A model generated the notes under the pieces. The model did no database searches and had not been told where the DNA came from. It was given only the letters and a program-made list of their open reading frames with translations. 64,000 nt of DNA from Whitmania pigra (lineage: Eukaryota; Annelida; Clitellata; Hirudinida; Haemopidae). The stretch spans positions 62,001 through 126,000 of the forward strand of contig JAJTWR010000374.1 of the NCBI GenBank assembly GCA_021613335.1, written 5' to 3'. The number at the start of each line of letters is the position of its first letter. The first letter of the stretch is position 1. The position numbers were made by a program, and so were the translations under genes. Positions 40,626 to 53,939 of the stretch are shown in pieces.

Positions 40626-42088
40626 CTGAATTTAAGTAGTAGAATCAGTAGTAGGTCAACTCATTTGAATTTTACAAGCGAACTTCATGAATTCAATTGT
40701 AAAACGATCCGCTTTGATACCTTAGAGTTGCTTCAGACGAAACGGATTTACATTTTGTTAATTTATTCAATTAATCATTTACTTAGTCATTTATTTATTT
40801 ATTTCATCATACAAATTATTGTTTCTTGCATCATTCAAACTACTATGATATTAGTCGATGTTTCTCATTTTAGTACAAAGAATAAATAATAAATAACACC
40901 TGAAATCCTAAGGCTCAGTTAAAAATCAATTATGCTGTTTGATGTGCTTACATCGCACTCGAAATTGCTTAACATTATTAAACTAAGTTTTAAAAGACAT
41001 TTAGCAACTTTCTTCTTGTAATGATTACTCATAACATTTACTTATTTTAAATATATGAGTATATTTGTTAAGACAATTTCTAATCAAAGAAACTAAAGTT
41101 TGCGAGCTTATCCTCCAGTGCAAATATTTTGTTAATAATAATATTTTAATACTTAATATATAATTATAGTTAATATTTATTAACTAAAAAAACTGCTTTT
41201 TCGAGTCGACCGTGTCAAGTACTGCTTAATTCCTTAGCTGAAATTTTATTTATTAATTAATTAATATTGATGAAGTTTAAACATGTTATTATTTCGATAT
41301 AATTAAGGCAAAATTAACTCAGTCTGATGTTTGAGGACCCACACACACGTTTATCTCGATAGAGTCTTGAACTTCGATCCTCAGAAGATAAGAATTGTTC
41401 AATGTCTCCAAGCATTTGCGTCAGATGAGGTGATTGTTCTCCATAAAACAACAGTCTTTTATCCGCAAAATTATCTATCAATACAATCATACGTTTAGAA
41501 TGAGAAATATATTTTTACTTAACTGTTAGTTAGCTGGTGGTAACTAACGTTCAGTTACGGTTCATCATTATCATCACCATTACACTCACTTGTGCTGGAA
41601 CTCTTGATAATGATTATCATACAATCTGGGACGCGCTTTTCCTTTATATTCGTGGCCTTCAAGTCATTCATCGGTTCCGAGAGACTTCAGGAAAAACAAA
41701 ATTATTAGTTAAACATTATTAGTTCGGTTAAATTATTTATTAATTAAATTAGTTTGATACCTCTTGTTTCATTACCTCCATTTCGACACCTTATGCCCAA
41801 TTCCGGCCAATTGTGTTAAAGAACATTTGTAATGCAAATTGGAAAGTACTTTTGAAAATATTTCAACTTCAAAGGAGAGGTGATTCTGAAGTTTTTAATT
41901 CATTTGGAAACTAACATTTGCATGTTCAATTAATTTGCTAAATTTATATTGTCTGCAGTAATGGCTTTATTAAAAGACTATGACATGTTTACCGTTTACT
42001 AAATATTGCGAATAATGTTTCTTTATTAAACCGAAAGATTATTAAGAGTTAATTTAAATTTATACTTTCCAAAGCTACCATTACAGCG
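40626..42088. other. Kir 5' region and intergenic DNA
   Basis: Apart from the candidate Kir exon at 41347-41415 I see no gene. The frames at 40665-40889 and 41537-41722 have no recognised content. The two divergent genes (Kir and the BRI3-like gene) must share this interval for their promoters. Confidence 0.5.
41347..41415 (-). CDS. Candidate 5' coding exon of the Kir gene
   Basis: Minus-strand frame starting at ATG 41415: MLGDIEQFLSSEDRSSRLYRDKR, ending in phase 0 before GTGTGT. Joining it to an acceptor at 40625 (exon start AGATCA) continues RSTFVLLSW into the Kir frame, for a total of 365 aa. This would give the channel the longer cytoplasmic N-terminus normal for Kir proteins. The donor is unremarkable, so this is a proposal. 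Confidence 0.35.
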
Positions 42089-42787
42089 ATGTCAACCCAG
42101 CCTCCTCCTCCATACTCCCCTACACCTCCGTACCCTCAACCTGTCCCTCAGGGTCCTTACGTCCAGTACAGCAGTCAACAGATAATAACCAACCAGCCAA
42201 TATCCACAGTCACCATCATCAGAAATAACTGTTGCCCCAAATGCAATGTCAGTTGAAATTATTAAAATTATTCGTCCTACTTTAGTTTAACAAATGCAAT
42301 TAGCAATTTTAATATCGCTCATATAATATTTGCTCATATAATTATGTCATAAAAGTATTTTTTTATGAGTTTATTGAATCAAACAAACAAGCAGTTATAT
42401 ACACAGTAAAAACAAAAAGCGAAAGCAAATAAATTCAAATAAACCTAAAGGATTATTAAATATTAAAAATATTAAAAATTTCTAATTAAGGGATTATTAA
42501 ATATTAAAAATATTAAAGATTTCTAATTGACAGTGATTGTTCAGTCTATTTGTCGTTACATTTCGTTGAAGATGTACATTTAATTTAAACAAATTCTTTG
42601 AAAACATGTGAATTTATTTTAAATGTTTATCTAATAAATGATTATTTGATTTCAGAATGGATCAATAATTGAGACCTTCACCCTTCCCGGATTATGTTGC
42701 GCTATTTTATTCTTCCCAATTGGAATTCTGTGTTGCCTGCTTTGGAAGAGAAAAATGTGTGATAACTGCAGATCCGTTTTCCTATAA
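42089..42787 (+). CDS. BRI3-like (membrane protein I3) small protein, 96 aa
   Basis: Exons 42089-42247 and 42656-42787, joined in phase 0. The first half is Pro/Tyr-rich (MSTQPPPPYSPTPPYPQP) and contains a PPPY motif able to bind WW domains of Nedd4-type ligases. The second half is a compact Cys domain: CCPKC, a hydrophobic stretch (LCCAILFFPIGILCCLLW) and a final CDNC motif. The same layout is seen in BRI3 and, more loosely, in LITAF-domain proteins of late endosome and lysosome membranes. Length is near that of BRI3 (about 125 aa). Function in endolysosomal trafficking is inferred from the family. Confidence 0.85.
42363..42455 (+). repeat. Dispersed repeat, copy 2 (BRI3-like intron)
   Basis: Second copy of the element at 4316-4412, in the same orientation relative to its host gene. 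It is followed by two direct copies of GGATTATTAAATATTAAAAATATTAAA. Confidence 0.55.
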
Positions 42788-43979
42788 AGACCAAATTATT
42801 CGTAATTTAATATAATTAAATTATTCTTCAGTAAGAAATAATTATAAAGTGAAAAATCATTCTTAAAATAATATAATTTAAAATACTTTTAAATGTGTTT
42901 GTTCTTCTACAATGGAATAGTAATAGAATCGGATAATTAATTGATGGTTATCGTTAACTAAGTTTTCGACAGTTTATTGCTGGAATATGATATTTCCTAT
43001 TTATTATTATTTAATATTATTTATTAATATTATTTATTGTTATTACTTATTTCATTAGGGAAGAATACAATTAATTAAACAATGCAGATATGGCTGTAAC
43101 CTTAGAAAGTCTAAGTTGTTTCACATTCTCAGCATTTTGCAAGAACATTTAAAGATCGAAATATTTGGCTTTGAGCAATAAATTGTGCAATGTTGCATTC
43201 ATACAATTTTATGGCTTTTTATTTTTTGTAGTTGCGCAACTTTTAAAACTGTATTAAGTGATCTAATGAATATTAATGACCTGACTGGAATTTCCACATT
43301 ATCTATTTGACCCAGAGATTTGCATCTGAATTAAATTGTTACAAGCAGGCATTAGAACTTATGATAATCTTTCGTCACTTGTGACAAACAATTGATTATT
43401 TTGATTTGTCTTCGATGAAATATTCTAAGAATTTTGAGTAATTTTTTAACAAATTCTGTAATTTTAATAAGTTGCTGTTTCAGGAAACTAATAATGTTTA
43501 TGTGAAAAAAGTTTTAAATTAAATTTTGATTTATTGTTTTAACTGCTAAGATTAAATAGCAACTAACTAATAAACATTTTCAGTAACTTAACAAATTGTA
43601 ATATTAATTAGTGGCAGTTCATTCTTTGAGGGAATAATTTTCTGTTGACAATGAAGTCCAAGTAAAATAATAATGCCTTAGCAAGAGTTTCCAAATTATA
43701 TTTAATATAAAATTATAATAAAATGCTAACATTTAATGATTATTTTGAAACTAAAAGCTCTATTTGTAGTATTTTTCTAGTAAAATATTAGGCTGTTTAA
43801 AGATGACTGAAATAATAAACGTGAATATTATTTTGATTACTTAACTGAAATTGATTAAAATTAAAATTAATAAAAGTAGCAGGACTTAAAATATCGACAT
43901 ATCAACAACTCTTATAAGAAGTTTATTTATAAACTTAAATAAAACTAGTTAAAAGTTTTATCATATTACAAATTTAAAA

Positions 43980-44380
43980 CAAAAACGAAGACTAAATTCA
44001 AGTACCGTGAGAGATTGCGTCTGCATTTCCTTTGGTAACCTAGCTTTATGAAGTATCTCATCTATCACACAGCTAGATAACCAAAGAGAATACAGATAAG
44101 ACTTCCAGTGTCTTGATTAGAATTATTTTTACCTAAATGCACTTTGGATGTCCGCAGTCATAAACCTTTAATCCATAATCGCAATCAAAATACATATCGA
44201 ACAATCTCGTATTTTTTTGTATCCGTCGTTACTTGAGGCGTGTCAATGGAGATCGCAAAAGGTAGATTAAATAACTTTCTCACTTCACGTTTTGATGCCA
44301 AAAATAGAATTACAAACAAACATGACAGGAAATTCTTGAAATAAGAGTCGATAGGAGGAACTAACTCATTCACAAGCCCT
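43980..44380 (-). other. Candidate membrane-protein exons, unassigned
   Basis: Minus strand 44378-44289 is an open stretch with plausible splice sites encoding NELVPPIDSYFKNFLSCLFV and more hydrophobic residues. Minus 44127 to about 43995 encodes HWKSYLYSLWLSSCVIDEI and a charged continuation. Both look like TRP-type membrane segments (S1- and S2-like) but their phases do not join directly, and I found no pore or TRP-box exon nearby. This may be a gene fragment or chance. Confidence 0.2.
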
Positions 44381-44904
44381 AAAACTAAGCGCCGTTATTC
44401 TCAAGAAGTTCATTCAAACCTTTCAAACTTCTCATTCATCCCTAACCCATGGTCCGCTGTGATTTGAATTTTGAAATCCTTTCTAACTTTTTAAAACGTT
44501 TCCATATTTTTTCGAATGGTAGACCAACTAAATGTAAAAGATGTTAGACACCTTACTATTTATTAACATATTGTTATTTAATTTTAATTCTGGCGTTAAC
44601 TGTCAGAGTTGAAAAAAGTTGGTGAATAAAGTAAAAATCAATGACTGTAAAACAATAGAATTTGCGAATAAGATTTTTGATTCTGTGAATAAATAACTTG
44701 CAGAGAATCGATCAAAGAATGAAGTTTATTATGGGTGCAGAGCAATCATGTCAATTAATTGTCAGCCCAGATCGTGTGCATCCACAATCCACGCTCATTT
44801 ATATAAGTTATTAAAATTCATTAGCGATACTTACATATTGCTCGGTTAATTAAACATTGTTATTATAAAAAAAGCGTAATTATCAAATTATTACATGTTT
44901 ATTA

Positions 44905-45035
44905 ATTAATTATTATTGCGTCTAGTACAATGTTTATAATACTTAATTATTACTGCAGCCAGTACAATGTTTATAATAATTAATTATTACTGCAGCCAGT
45001 ACAATGTTTATAATAATTAATTATTACTGCAACCA
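44905..45035. repeat. 33-36 bp tandem repeat, three to four copies
   Basis: Unit TAATTATTACTGCAGCCAGT plus ACAATGTTTATAA. The first and last units are diverged. Confidence 0.85.
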
Positions 45036-45122
45036 GTGTTTTTGAGCAAGTTAGCAAAAACATTTTAAGTCGAAGAAAACAAAATCCCCAGAATAATATT
45101 ATCTCAAGCTCTCATTCTACCT

Positions 45123-45470
<348 letters not shown>

Positions 45471-46104
45471 GGCCAGAATTTTGTTTTGAACTGAATGACT
45501 TATCACTTTCATCAAAAAGGAAGTTATTGAAATTCCATTTTTCATTGCGATAAAATAATTAATTGATAAATACCAATTTAATATTTTTATTTATTAGTAA
45601 ATTCCAAAGAATCAAGAGTTTGAAATCAAATATACGCAGGATTTTCCTAGCGAATAAGGTTAAAATTTAAATCATAATTCTCAAGAACGTTAATTTGTAA
45701 TTCATTTCAGTGCTTTTTGTTGCCTTTACTGTAACCCTTTGAATTTAATATCCATATTATGAAGTTAATGAGAGCTTTCGTAATGCTTTTTAATGAATCT
45801 AAAGGAGAGATTTCATACATTTAATATTTAATATTTTATTGCATTTACATTACAAATATAATATTTAACCTTTAATATTTTATTGCATTTACATTACAAT
45901 CGTGGTCTCAATAAAAAAAACTCTACGTTCCGAAGAATTTCAAAATCGTGATCTAGTCAAATTAAATTTTTAACCTTATTTTATAAATTACTTGACTCAT
46001 TATTTTAATTCAAACTTTGCAATATATCAGCATTAATAAAAAGCGTTAAGAATTGAAATATGAATAGTTGACAACACCTGAATGTGGAATGTTGCATAAT
46101 TCCA

Positions 46105-46200
46105 ACTAAGAATCAATCAATCAATCAGATTTCAACGACGAAGAATCAATCAAACAGGTTTCAACCACGAAGAATCAATCAAACAGGTTCCAATCATGCC
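46105..46200. repeat. 32-bp tandem repeat, three copies
   Basis: Copies of AAGAATCAATCAAACAGGTT followed by TCAACCACG. Non-coding. Confidence 0.8.
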
Positions 46201-47724
46201 TTCAACTTGTGTCGACCAATCCAAGAGAATTTAAAGGATTTCACAGGATTCTGTTTGTGATTGAGACAGACCCTTTGTTTGAAGGAATCATGTCTGGAAA
46301 TGTGGCACTGTGGAAAAGCGTTGTAAACGTTTCAACAATATTTATTTAGTTATTAGTTACATTAAGCAATTAGTTAACAAGTTATATTATATGAGTTCAC
46401 TCTATCGGATTAATGATGTTTTAGTTGTACAACATGCTGATTGACTGAAACATTAAAAACTCATTAGATGAAATTAAATAGGTTAAATTAAATAAATGAG
46501 ATATTTAAAAAAATTATTTAAAATTATTTTTAAAAAAATCGAAGGTCTTTTGTAAAATGTGGTCACGAAAAAGCAGCTTTAGCATCACAACTTGACTATT
46601 TTTAGCTTCTCACTGATCACACGATAAGTAATCGTAATTTTAAAGAAGTGATTTTGAATAAAATGATTTAATTTTTGGATGATGTTGCTAATTTCATGTA
46701 ATTCCAATGGTTATTATAACAACCTTTACAGGATTTTTACGATTTTAACATAAATGTTGATGCATAAATATACCAGTTTGATTGCTTAAATTTTAGTTTT
46801 TCAATTTGAAAACTAATAGTTACTATTTACTCGCAATAATTTAGGCTAATCTCACTTTATAAATTAAAGTTCTACAGTAAGATTTTATGTCACCTTTGAA
46901 ATATTGAGTTCACATTTCGTACTGTTTGCTCTTTTCAATGTCGTTAAAATTAATTCACCTTTTTCTTTACAATTACCAACTGTTTCTTCAGCAACACATT
47001 GTAATTCGTTTGCGACATTTTATTACATCAACACACTTTATAAAACGTTTTCAACAGCAATAAATCTGCAAAATGGTGATCCTTCACTGATCATAGGCAT
47101 TTTCATTCATTGCTGCTCTGCAAAGAAAGAAAACCAAATTATGAAATTTCATCGGAACATTTACAATCATCAGTTATTCGCAATTTCAATTTGTCCTTTT
47201 TTTAAATTTTTAATATTTGACAACTTCACGGACCATTAATTTAAATGCAATTTAAACATTTAAAATTTTTCAAACAACATTTGAAAAATAAAATGTCTTT
47301 ATTTAAAATTACCTTTCACCACGCGTTATAAATATGATCATTAACCTTCAATGAAACAAAATATTTCTTTCCAAAAGTCGGTGAATTCATCGTCAAGTGA
47401 CATCTGGAGAATCATTAAATATTCATGCAAAAGCGTTTTGGATGAAATTAAACCGAACAAATAATTTAGTAAATTATGTGTTAAATATTTTTTATTTAAA
47501 AGATTCACACATTTGCTTTGCAGAGTTGCGTAATTTTGACATCATCATCATCACCTTATCATCGTCGTCATCGTCTTCGTCATATTATAATTATTATAAT
47601 TATTATTATTATTATTGTTGTTGTTGTTGTTGTTGTTTCAAAAAAGAATTTGAAATAAAAATCGAAAGTTTCATTCATAGATAAAATGTGATGCATAGTA
47701 ACTGCGAATAAATAAAGATTTTTT

Positions 47725-48535
47725 CATCTCGAAGATCACCAAAATCCACGAATCAATCGCCAACACCCTCGCCTCATTTTTTCTATTTCTAATTCTCTCT
47801 AAACTAGCAAACCTTTCTTTCAGCACTGGCACCTTTCCGTCCATATTTAAGAAGGCCCAAGTTCTTCCACTTCTAAAAAAGCCAAACCTCGATCCAAGCT
47901 CACCTGCCAATTACAGACCTGTCTCCAGCCTCACTATTACGTCGAAACTGCTTGAAAGACTCATTCTGTCAGGAATTCGTCCTCATATCACGTCATCCTC
48001 TAACTTCTCTTCATTCCAATCTGCCTACAGACCTAGTTTTTCTACAGAAACAGCTCTTTCACCTTCAACGATCTCACTGACATCTGTGGCAGGAGCAATT
48101 GGGCCTCGACTGCCTTTGACATCATCAACAACCAAATACTGTTGGAGAAACTCTGGTCTGAATTGACGGCCTTGCACTCTCCCGGCTACAATCTTGTCTT
48201 TCCAACAGAACCCTATATGTCAAACTCGGCGATCACTTCTCCCCTCCAGTTGAACTACTTGCCAGTGTTCCTCAAGGCTCTGTCTTGGGACCTTTGCTTT
48301 TCACAACCTATACTTTACCTTTGTTTCACATTATTCATAACTTCAACATATCCTTCCGTCAATACGCAAATGACACAAGTCTGTTTTCTATCCTCTTCAG
48401 CCCAACCATCCCTGGAGCTCTTCAAGCGTTACCTGAAAACCCACCTATTCGGGACTTCATGGGACAGGGAATACACAATTATGAAGCCTCTGATAAAGCT
48501 TTAAATTAATTATTATTATTAAAATATTACTAATT
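47725..48535 (+). mobile_element. Degraded LINE reverse transcriptase (non-LTR retrotransposon)
   Basis: Conserved RT blocks appear in successive broken frames on the + strand. They are FPSIFKKAQVLPLLKKPNLD, SPANYRPVSSLTITSKLLER, NFSSFQSAYRPSFSTETALS, then SVLGPLLF-like (GPLLFTTYTLPL) and QYANDTSLF, where active elements have YADD. The C-terminal tail SLELFKRYLKTHLF follows at 48405-48446. There is then a short TTATTATTATTA tail. The endonuclease part and much of the palm domain are missing, with at least two frameshifts. It is the same family as the 8.6 kb fragment. Inactive. Confidence 0.85.
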
Positions 48536-51500
48536 TTAAATTAATTTAGTGTTATATTTTAGCGCGACAATATTAACAACATCAGATTTATCATCGTACT
48601 CACAGCCTACAATTATCGTATCAACACAAAATTCCCAGAATGTAGAAAGAAATAAAAGGCAAAAGAGGCATAAATAAACATCGAAAACAGTTTCGATTCT
48701 TAGCTGGCACGTGATCATCAATTCATTTGCACTTCATAAACAACAATTCATTTGCACTTCATACACAACAATTCACCATCGTTCCACATAAATCCAATTT
48801 TACTCACCTTTCACGAACTCCATCAAACTTGTTTAAAAATCAGAAATCTTTCTTGTTTCTGCTCGAGATGAAATCCGGTTTAAAAGGCATTTTATTACAC
48901 AATAAATACTTAATTAATACTTGATTAATACTTAAGTTATTAATATTAATTAATACTTGATGAATATTTAGAATGATGCCTTACAATTACTACTTGTACA
49001 TTATTTTACATCACTTATTTGTTATCATTTTCTGAAAGTTGCCAATCTTTTGAAATCAAATTCAATTCTCATTATCTCAACTTCTCATGCGTGGCATCGC
49101 GAAGAATTGTTCAGAAAATATTTTTAGCTTCATATTCCTACCCGCAAATGAAATACAGAAAGTTTATAACCTCACAATTTAAGCATTTATTTAAAAATAT
49201 TCTGCAGTCTGAGGTTATTAACTACAGGTTATTAAAGCTATTAATTTGTAAATATGTTGAATAAAATGTAGTAGTCGACAGTTGAAAAACAATTAATTTA
49301 TTAATTTTAAATTAATTTATAAAGGTCATATTTTTGTAATTATCATTCATCATTTACTTCTGAAATTCAAAAAAAAAAGTTTATGAAAGAAATTATTATT
49401 TTACGTTATTAAATATTCATAAATGTTTTGAGATGCCATTTATAAAATCATGAATAATTAGATTTAATTTAAAAAAAAGAAATGTTTAAATGCGAAAATT
49501 GATAAAATTTGTGGGAACACAAAATTCTTTTAAGTAGACAAATGTTTTGGAAGAGCCCGACAAAAATAAGTTTTATTATTTTACATTTATTTGATAATTA
49601 AATAAATTTTAAATAAACTTTCGATTGAGACAACATTTATTTGTTATTTTAATATTTCATAATTTCACAACTTGAGAGAATTACATTTTATGTTGAATAT
49701 ATAACGGAATCATTTAAAAATTATATTAAAAATTATTAAATCATTGCAAACATACGATATTTAGGATAAACTATGCAAGTGAATGCTCACAATTATAGCT
49801 ACATTTCAATTTGCTTATTTTCAAATAAATAACAATATTTCCTTTAATTTATTCCGTAAACATAAGCAAGACCAAAAACTGCAAAATTTTGATTGAATAC
49901 AAAATTAAAAATTAACAGAATAAGCAAGATTTAACAAAATTAAATTAACAAAAAGCAGAAAATATTAATTATATAAATATTTTTGAATAACTACGAATAC
50001 TTTAGTCACAACTAACCTGGCCTTTGAAGTCGTAATACGCTAGAATTTATACCTTCACTTAGCTGCTTTTGACATCGCAATGATGACGATTGTTGTGAAA
50101 TGTTTAATATCACATTAAAAAACCTAATCATTAATTGCAAAGCGTGCTAAATGTAAATTATATCTGCTAATTATTATTTTATTTAAAAATGCAAATAATT
50201 CTTAATAACTCAACAATTATTTCAACCACAATAATAATATTACTATAACTCCCACAATTGACGGTATTTCAGCATTTTACAGCTGTCACAATTGACACTA
50301 ATAATTTGTATTAATCTTGTAATAGTAATATTAATAATAACAATATTATTAATAATATGGTAATATTAATAATGTTATTATGATAACATTTGTAATAGTA
50401 ATATTAATAATAATGTTATCGTGGTAACATTTGTTTCTTCGCCAACGGATCATCCACATCGCAAAGTTCGGAACACCGGGACACGTTGTGAGTTACCTAT
50501 TGAATCACCTGTACAACATAATCACCGGTCTTCCAAAGCTTACGACTGTTCGATGGAGCATGACCGCACAATCCGACCGAACCAGTCATCCATGACGTCT
50601 CCGATGAATCGAGACTGGAAATTAAATTTCACATTCGCTTTTAATGAGATTTTCGACGATTTGAGTACTAAATTCAAGTTTCTCTGAGCTTTTCAAACGA
50701 GAAGAAATGCTTGCGAAATCCTTTACGGTTGGATTATTTCTCACTTGGCGATTAATATTTTCATGAGTTTATTCTTAATAAATACAATATCTGTTAATTT
50801 TCTACAGCTTTTATGAAATGTTTTAAAAAAAAAAAGGAAATTAATCTGGTACATTTCAGAAAATTCTTCACGTAGTGCGGAAGGGATGGGCTTATAAATC
50901 AACTGACAGTCGCTACGTTTCTGATGCGCTGTGACGGATGCCTACCTGTTCTTACGTCTTCGTGTATGCTTCATCGCATGACTACATACTTTAATGCTTC
51001 TATATATTGTACATACTTCAATATCGATGCATATGCTTCATCGCATGACTATATACTTTAATGCCTCTATATATTGTACATACTTCAATACCAATGCTTA
51101 TGATTCAATGCCAGTATAAGTGCTTCAATACGTTTACATACGTTTCAGTATCTGTGGACAGTTTGCTAAAATGTTCCTCTTTTTTTTTTGACTTCTTCAA
51201 AGGTCCTGCCATTTCCCAGCATCTCTTCAAGATCTCAAAAGCTTCATAATTTGTTGACCAATCATTTGTTAATTATTATAAATTACATGATTAATTTTTA
51301 AATAAACAATTAATTGATAAATGTATTTATTAACCAATTATTAATAAGTAATAATAATTTTTGGAATAATAACTTAATTGTATATATCTATTTCTGGAAA
51401 CATGTCTTAGGGTTTGTTAAATGTGATATTTGACACTGAATTTAAGTATTTTAATTATTTTGAAATTTAATTTTTTTTCTTTAAATTAATTCTAAGATTT

Positions 51501-52794
51501 TAAAGCAAAACTCCTTCCTGGAGGTGACAACGACAATTGTCCAGCAGTGATGACGGCGATGATGATAATGACGATGACGATGACGATGACAATGATGATA
51601 AAGCTGATGATTTTCTTGAATCTTTAAAATTTTAAGAACTTTCATCTCAAAGTGAAAGCATAAATCATGCGTCTTTTGCAGGATCCGCGAAGTTATTTTA
51701 ATATGAAAAATGCCACTTCATGTAATTAAGTTGTTATTATATGATAAATGTCATTTCATGCAATTAAGTTGTTATTATATAATAAATGCCATTTCATGCA
51801 ATTAAGTTGTTATTATATGATAAATGCCATTTCATGCAATTAAGTTGTTATTATATGATAAATGCCATTTCATGTAATTACTTTAAATGCAACCTATATG
51901 GATAAAGCAAATGGGGATGAATGGAAAGAAATTCAGACGGATGGATGGATGGATGAAGAATTGGAGGAAAAATTATGACGACGACCATGATTAAAGCCGA
52001 GATAAAAACCATTAGAAAATTTGGTCTTTTGAAGCATCTTAAGTTGTTTCCTTGAAAATATTTTTGAAAAAATATTATTTTTAACTTAAATTATAATTTT
52101 ATTTTGAATTATCATTTTACCATAAATTTTATGATTTCATTGCAATTTTCATGTTATGTTAAGAAGGTTGTTTTTATCGTTTCTAAATTAATTTTAATTT
52201 AACTTTAATGCGATATTATAATATTTATTTTTATCATTAATTACGAATCAAGTAGCTTTTATAATTTCAGAATATATGACATAATAATGAAAATTTATAA
52301 TTACGCTTATAAGAAAATGAAATGAAAGTTTTGCGTGAGGGCACTGTGAATTAATGGCGCATTTTATCTCTTAAAAGCGCTTAACGTGGCTTAACCATTT
52401 ATGTATGCGTGAGCACATGAACAGGTGCAAACAAGATTCTCCATTGAAATGAAAGAATTGAAGAAAACATCTATTTAGACACTAAACAGAATCTTTAAAG
52501 TACTTCAGTTTACCAATCAATTTTATCCTTACGCTTCTCAATCATCCAGTTGCACTTTCTGCGATGCTATTTGTTACCATAGTAATTGTTTTGATAATAA
52601 TTGTTATGATAGTAATTTAAATTATAGTAATTGTTATGACAATAATTGTTATGATATTAATTGCTGTGATAGTGATTCATGTGTTAACAATTAATTGTTG
52701 TGATAGTGATTCATGTGTTAACAATTAATTGTTGTGATAGTGATTCATGAGTTAACAATTAACAATTGTTATTATTAATTATTAATTGTTATTA
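48536..52794. other. Gene-poor interval with one GC-richer island
   Basis: No gene recognised. Repeats: a 30-bp direct duplication at 48715-48775, AT inverted blocks at 50320-50430, TATATATTGTACATACTTCAATA-type repeats at 50985-51130, GATGAC-rich DNA at 51540-51605, and minisatellites at 51711-51880 and 52640-52790. The island at 50420-50620 is open on both strands. On the minus strand 50614-50544 has a good acceptor (TTTCCAG) and donor (GTAAGC) and encodes RFIGDVMDDWFGRIVRSCSI, which I cannot assign. Confidence 0.4.
51711..51880. repeat. 38-bp minisatellite, about 4.5 copies
   Basis: Unit ATAAATGCCATTTCATGCAA followed by TTAAGTTGTTATTATATG. Copies differ at one or two bases. Confidence 0.9.
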
Positions 52795-52812
52795 TTAACT
52801 ATTAATTGTTAC
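52560..52812. repeat. Nested tandem repeats with ATTGTTATGATA and TTAACAATTAA units
   Basis: A 19-20 bp unit (TAATTGTTATGATAGTAAT variants) passes into a 35-bp unit (GTGATAGTGATTCATGTGTT plus AACAATTAATTGTT). The TTAACAATTAATTGTTAA stretches are near-palindromic and could form cruciforms. Confidence 0.8.
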
Positions 52813-53040
52813 GACATTAAGGTGACAGGCCATCGGTCGATAGGAACTTGTGTCCTCGTTGAACTCGAAAGCGTTTAGTAACGTCGGGTCGTCAAGACAA
52901 CGTGCACCTACGCCTGGAGACAAAGAGGCTCTGAATCGATGGAGGACCTGGATGAGCTGTTTCCGTGTGAGGTTGCGAGGTTGTGCGTCCTTCATTGCGG
53001 AAATATTTTCGAAAACAAACGATGTGTTTCGATGATTGTT
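52813..53040. other. GC-rich island, possible exon of unknown gene
   Basis: About 200 bp of markedly higher GC than its surroundings and open on both strands. Minus: NLTRKQLIQVLHRFRASLSP and CLDDPTLLNAFEF. Plus: SSRQRAPTPGDKEALNRWRT, or in another frame GSESMEDLDELFP before GTGAGG. I recognise neither product and cannot choose the strand. Confidence 0.25.
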
Positions 53041-53277
53041 GCGTTTTGGTCTTCAAAATTAAGGTCATGCAAGAAAGGCGTGTGAATTAAATTAATAAAA
53101 CTAGTTGAAAGACTTAGTAATATTATATTAGGCATAATAATGTGTAAGAATTATTTTGAATAAATATAATTATTCTCAATTAAACAGAAACATAAACAGG
53201 AGAAAACAGAACAAACATGTCTTCACTAATGACAAGCTCTTGAAGTTCTAACGAACTCCTTTACATTGCAATTTCTA

Positions 53278-53283
53278 TTTATT

Positions 53284-53321
<38 letters not shown>

Positions 53322-53395
53322 ATTATTATTATTATTATTAATTATTATTATTATTTATTATTATTATTATTATATTATTATTATTATTATTATTA

Positions 53396-53471
<76 letters not shown>

Positions 53472-53486
53472 TATTATTATTATTAA
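53278..53486. repeat. (TTA)n microsatellite, about 205 bp
   Basis: Interrupted TTA run. The frame covering it is artefactual. Confidence 0.95.
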
Positions 53487-53939
53487 ATATTATTTGAATT
53501 TATTTATTTTTAAACATTATATTTATGTTGTCAATTTTTAAGTAATTCCAATAATGCATCTTCGATATTCTTTGTAGCAAACATATCAGTGATAATAATT
53601 AAATTGATGATGATAATGATGTTTGAAAAAACTGCAAGAGGAAGGGATTAAATTTTATTTTCATATTTTGCCCAAATTCACTTTTTTAAATGAATTATCT
53701 CTCTTTTTATTCAATTTATGAAACATTAAATAAAGTGAATTGCATTTTGACTGAAGTATTCTGAAATTTGATTATTTATTACAATGATTCTAAAATAGAA
53801 TTATAGGATGTATTTCTGCGAGTGGAAAAATTATTAAATGAACAAATTAATGATTGAGTTAGTAAGTGAATGAATGAATTAATGAACGAACGAATGAATG
53901 AATGTTCTGCAATTGTTTGCGAATAAATGAGCGATTACA

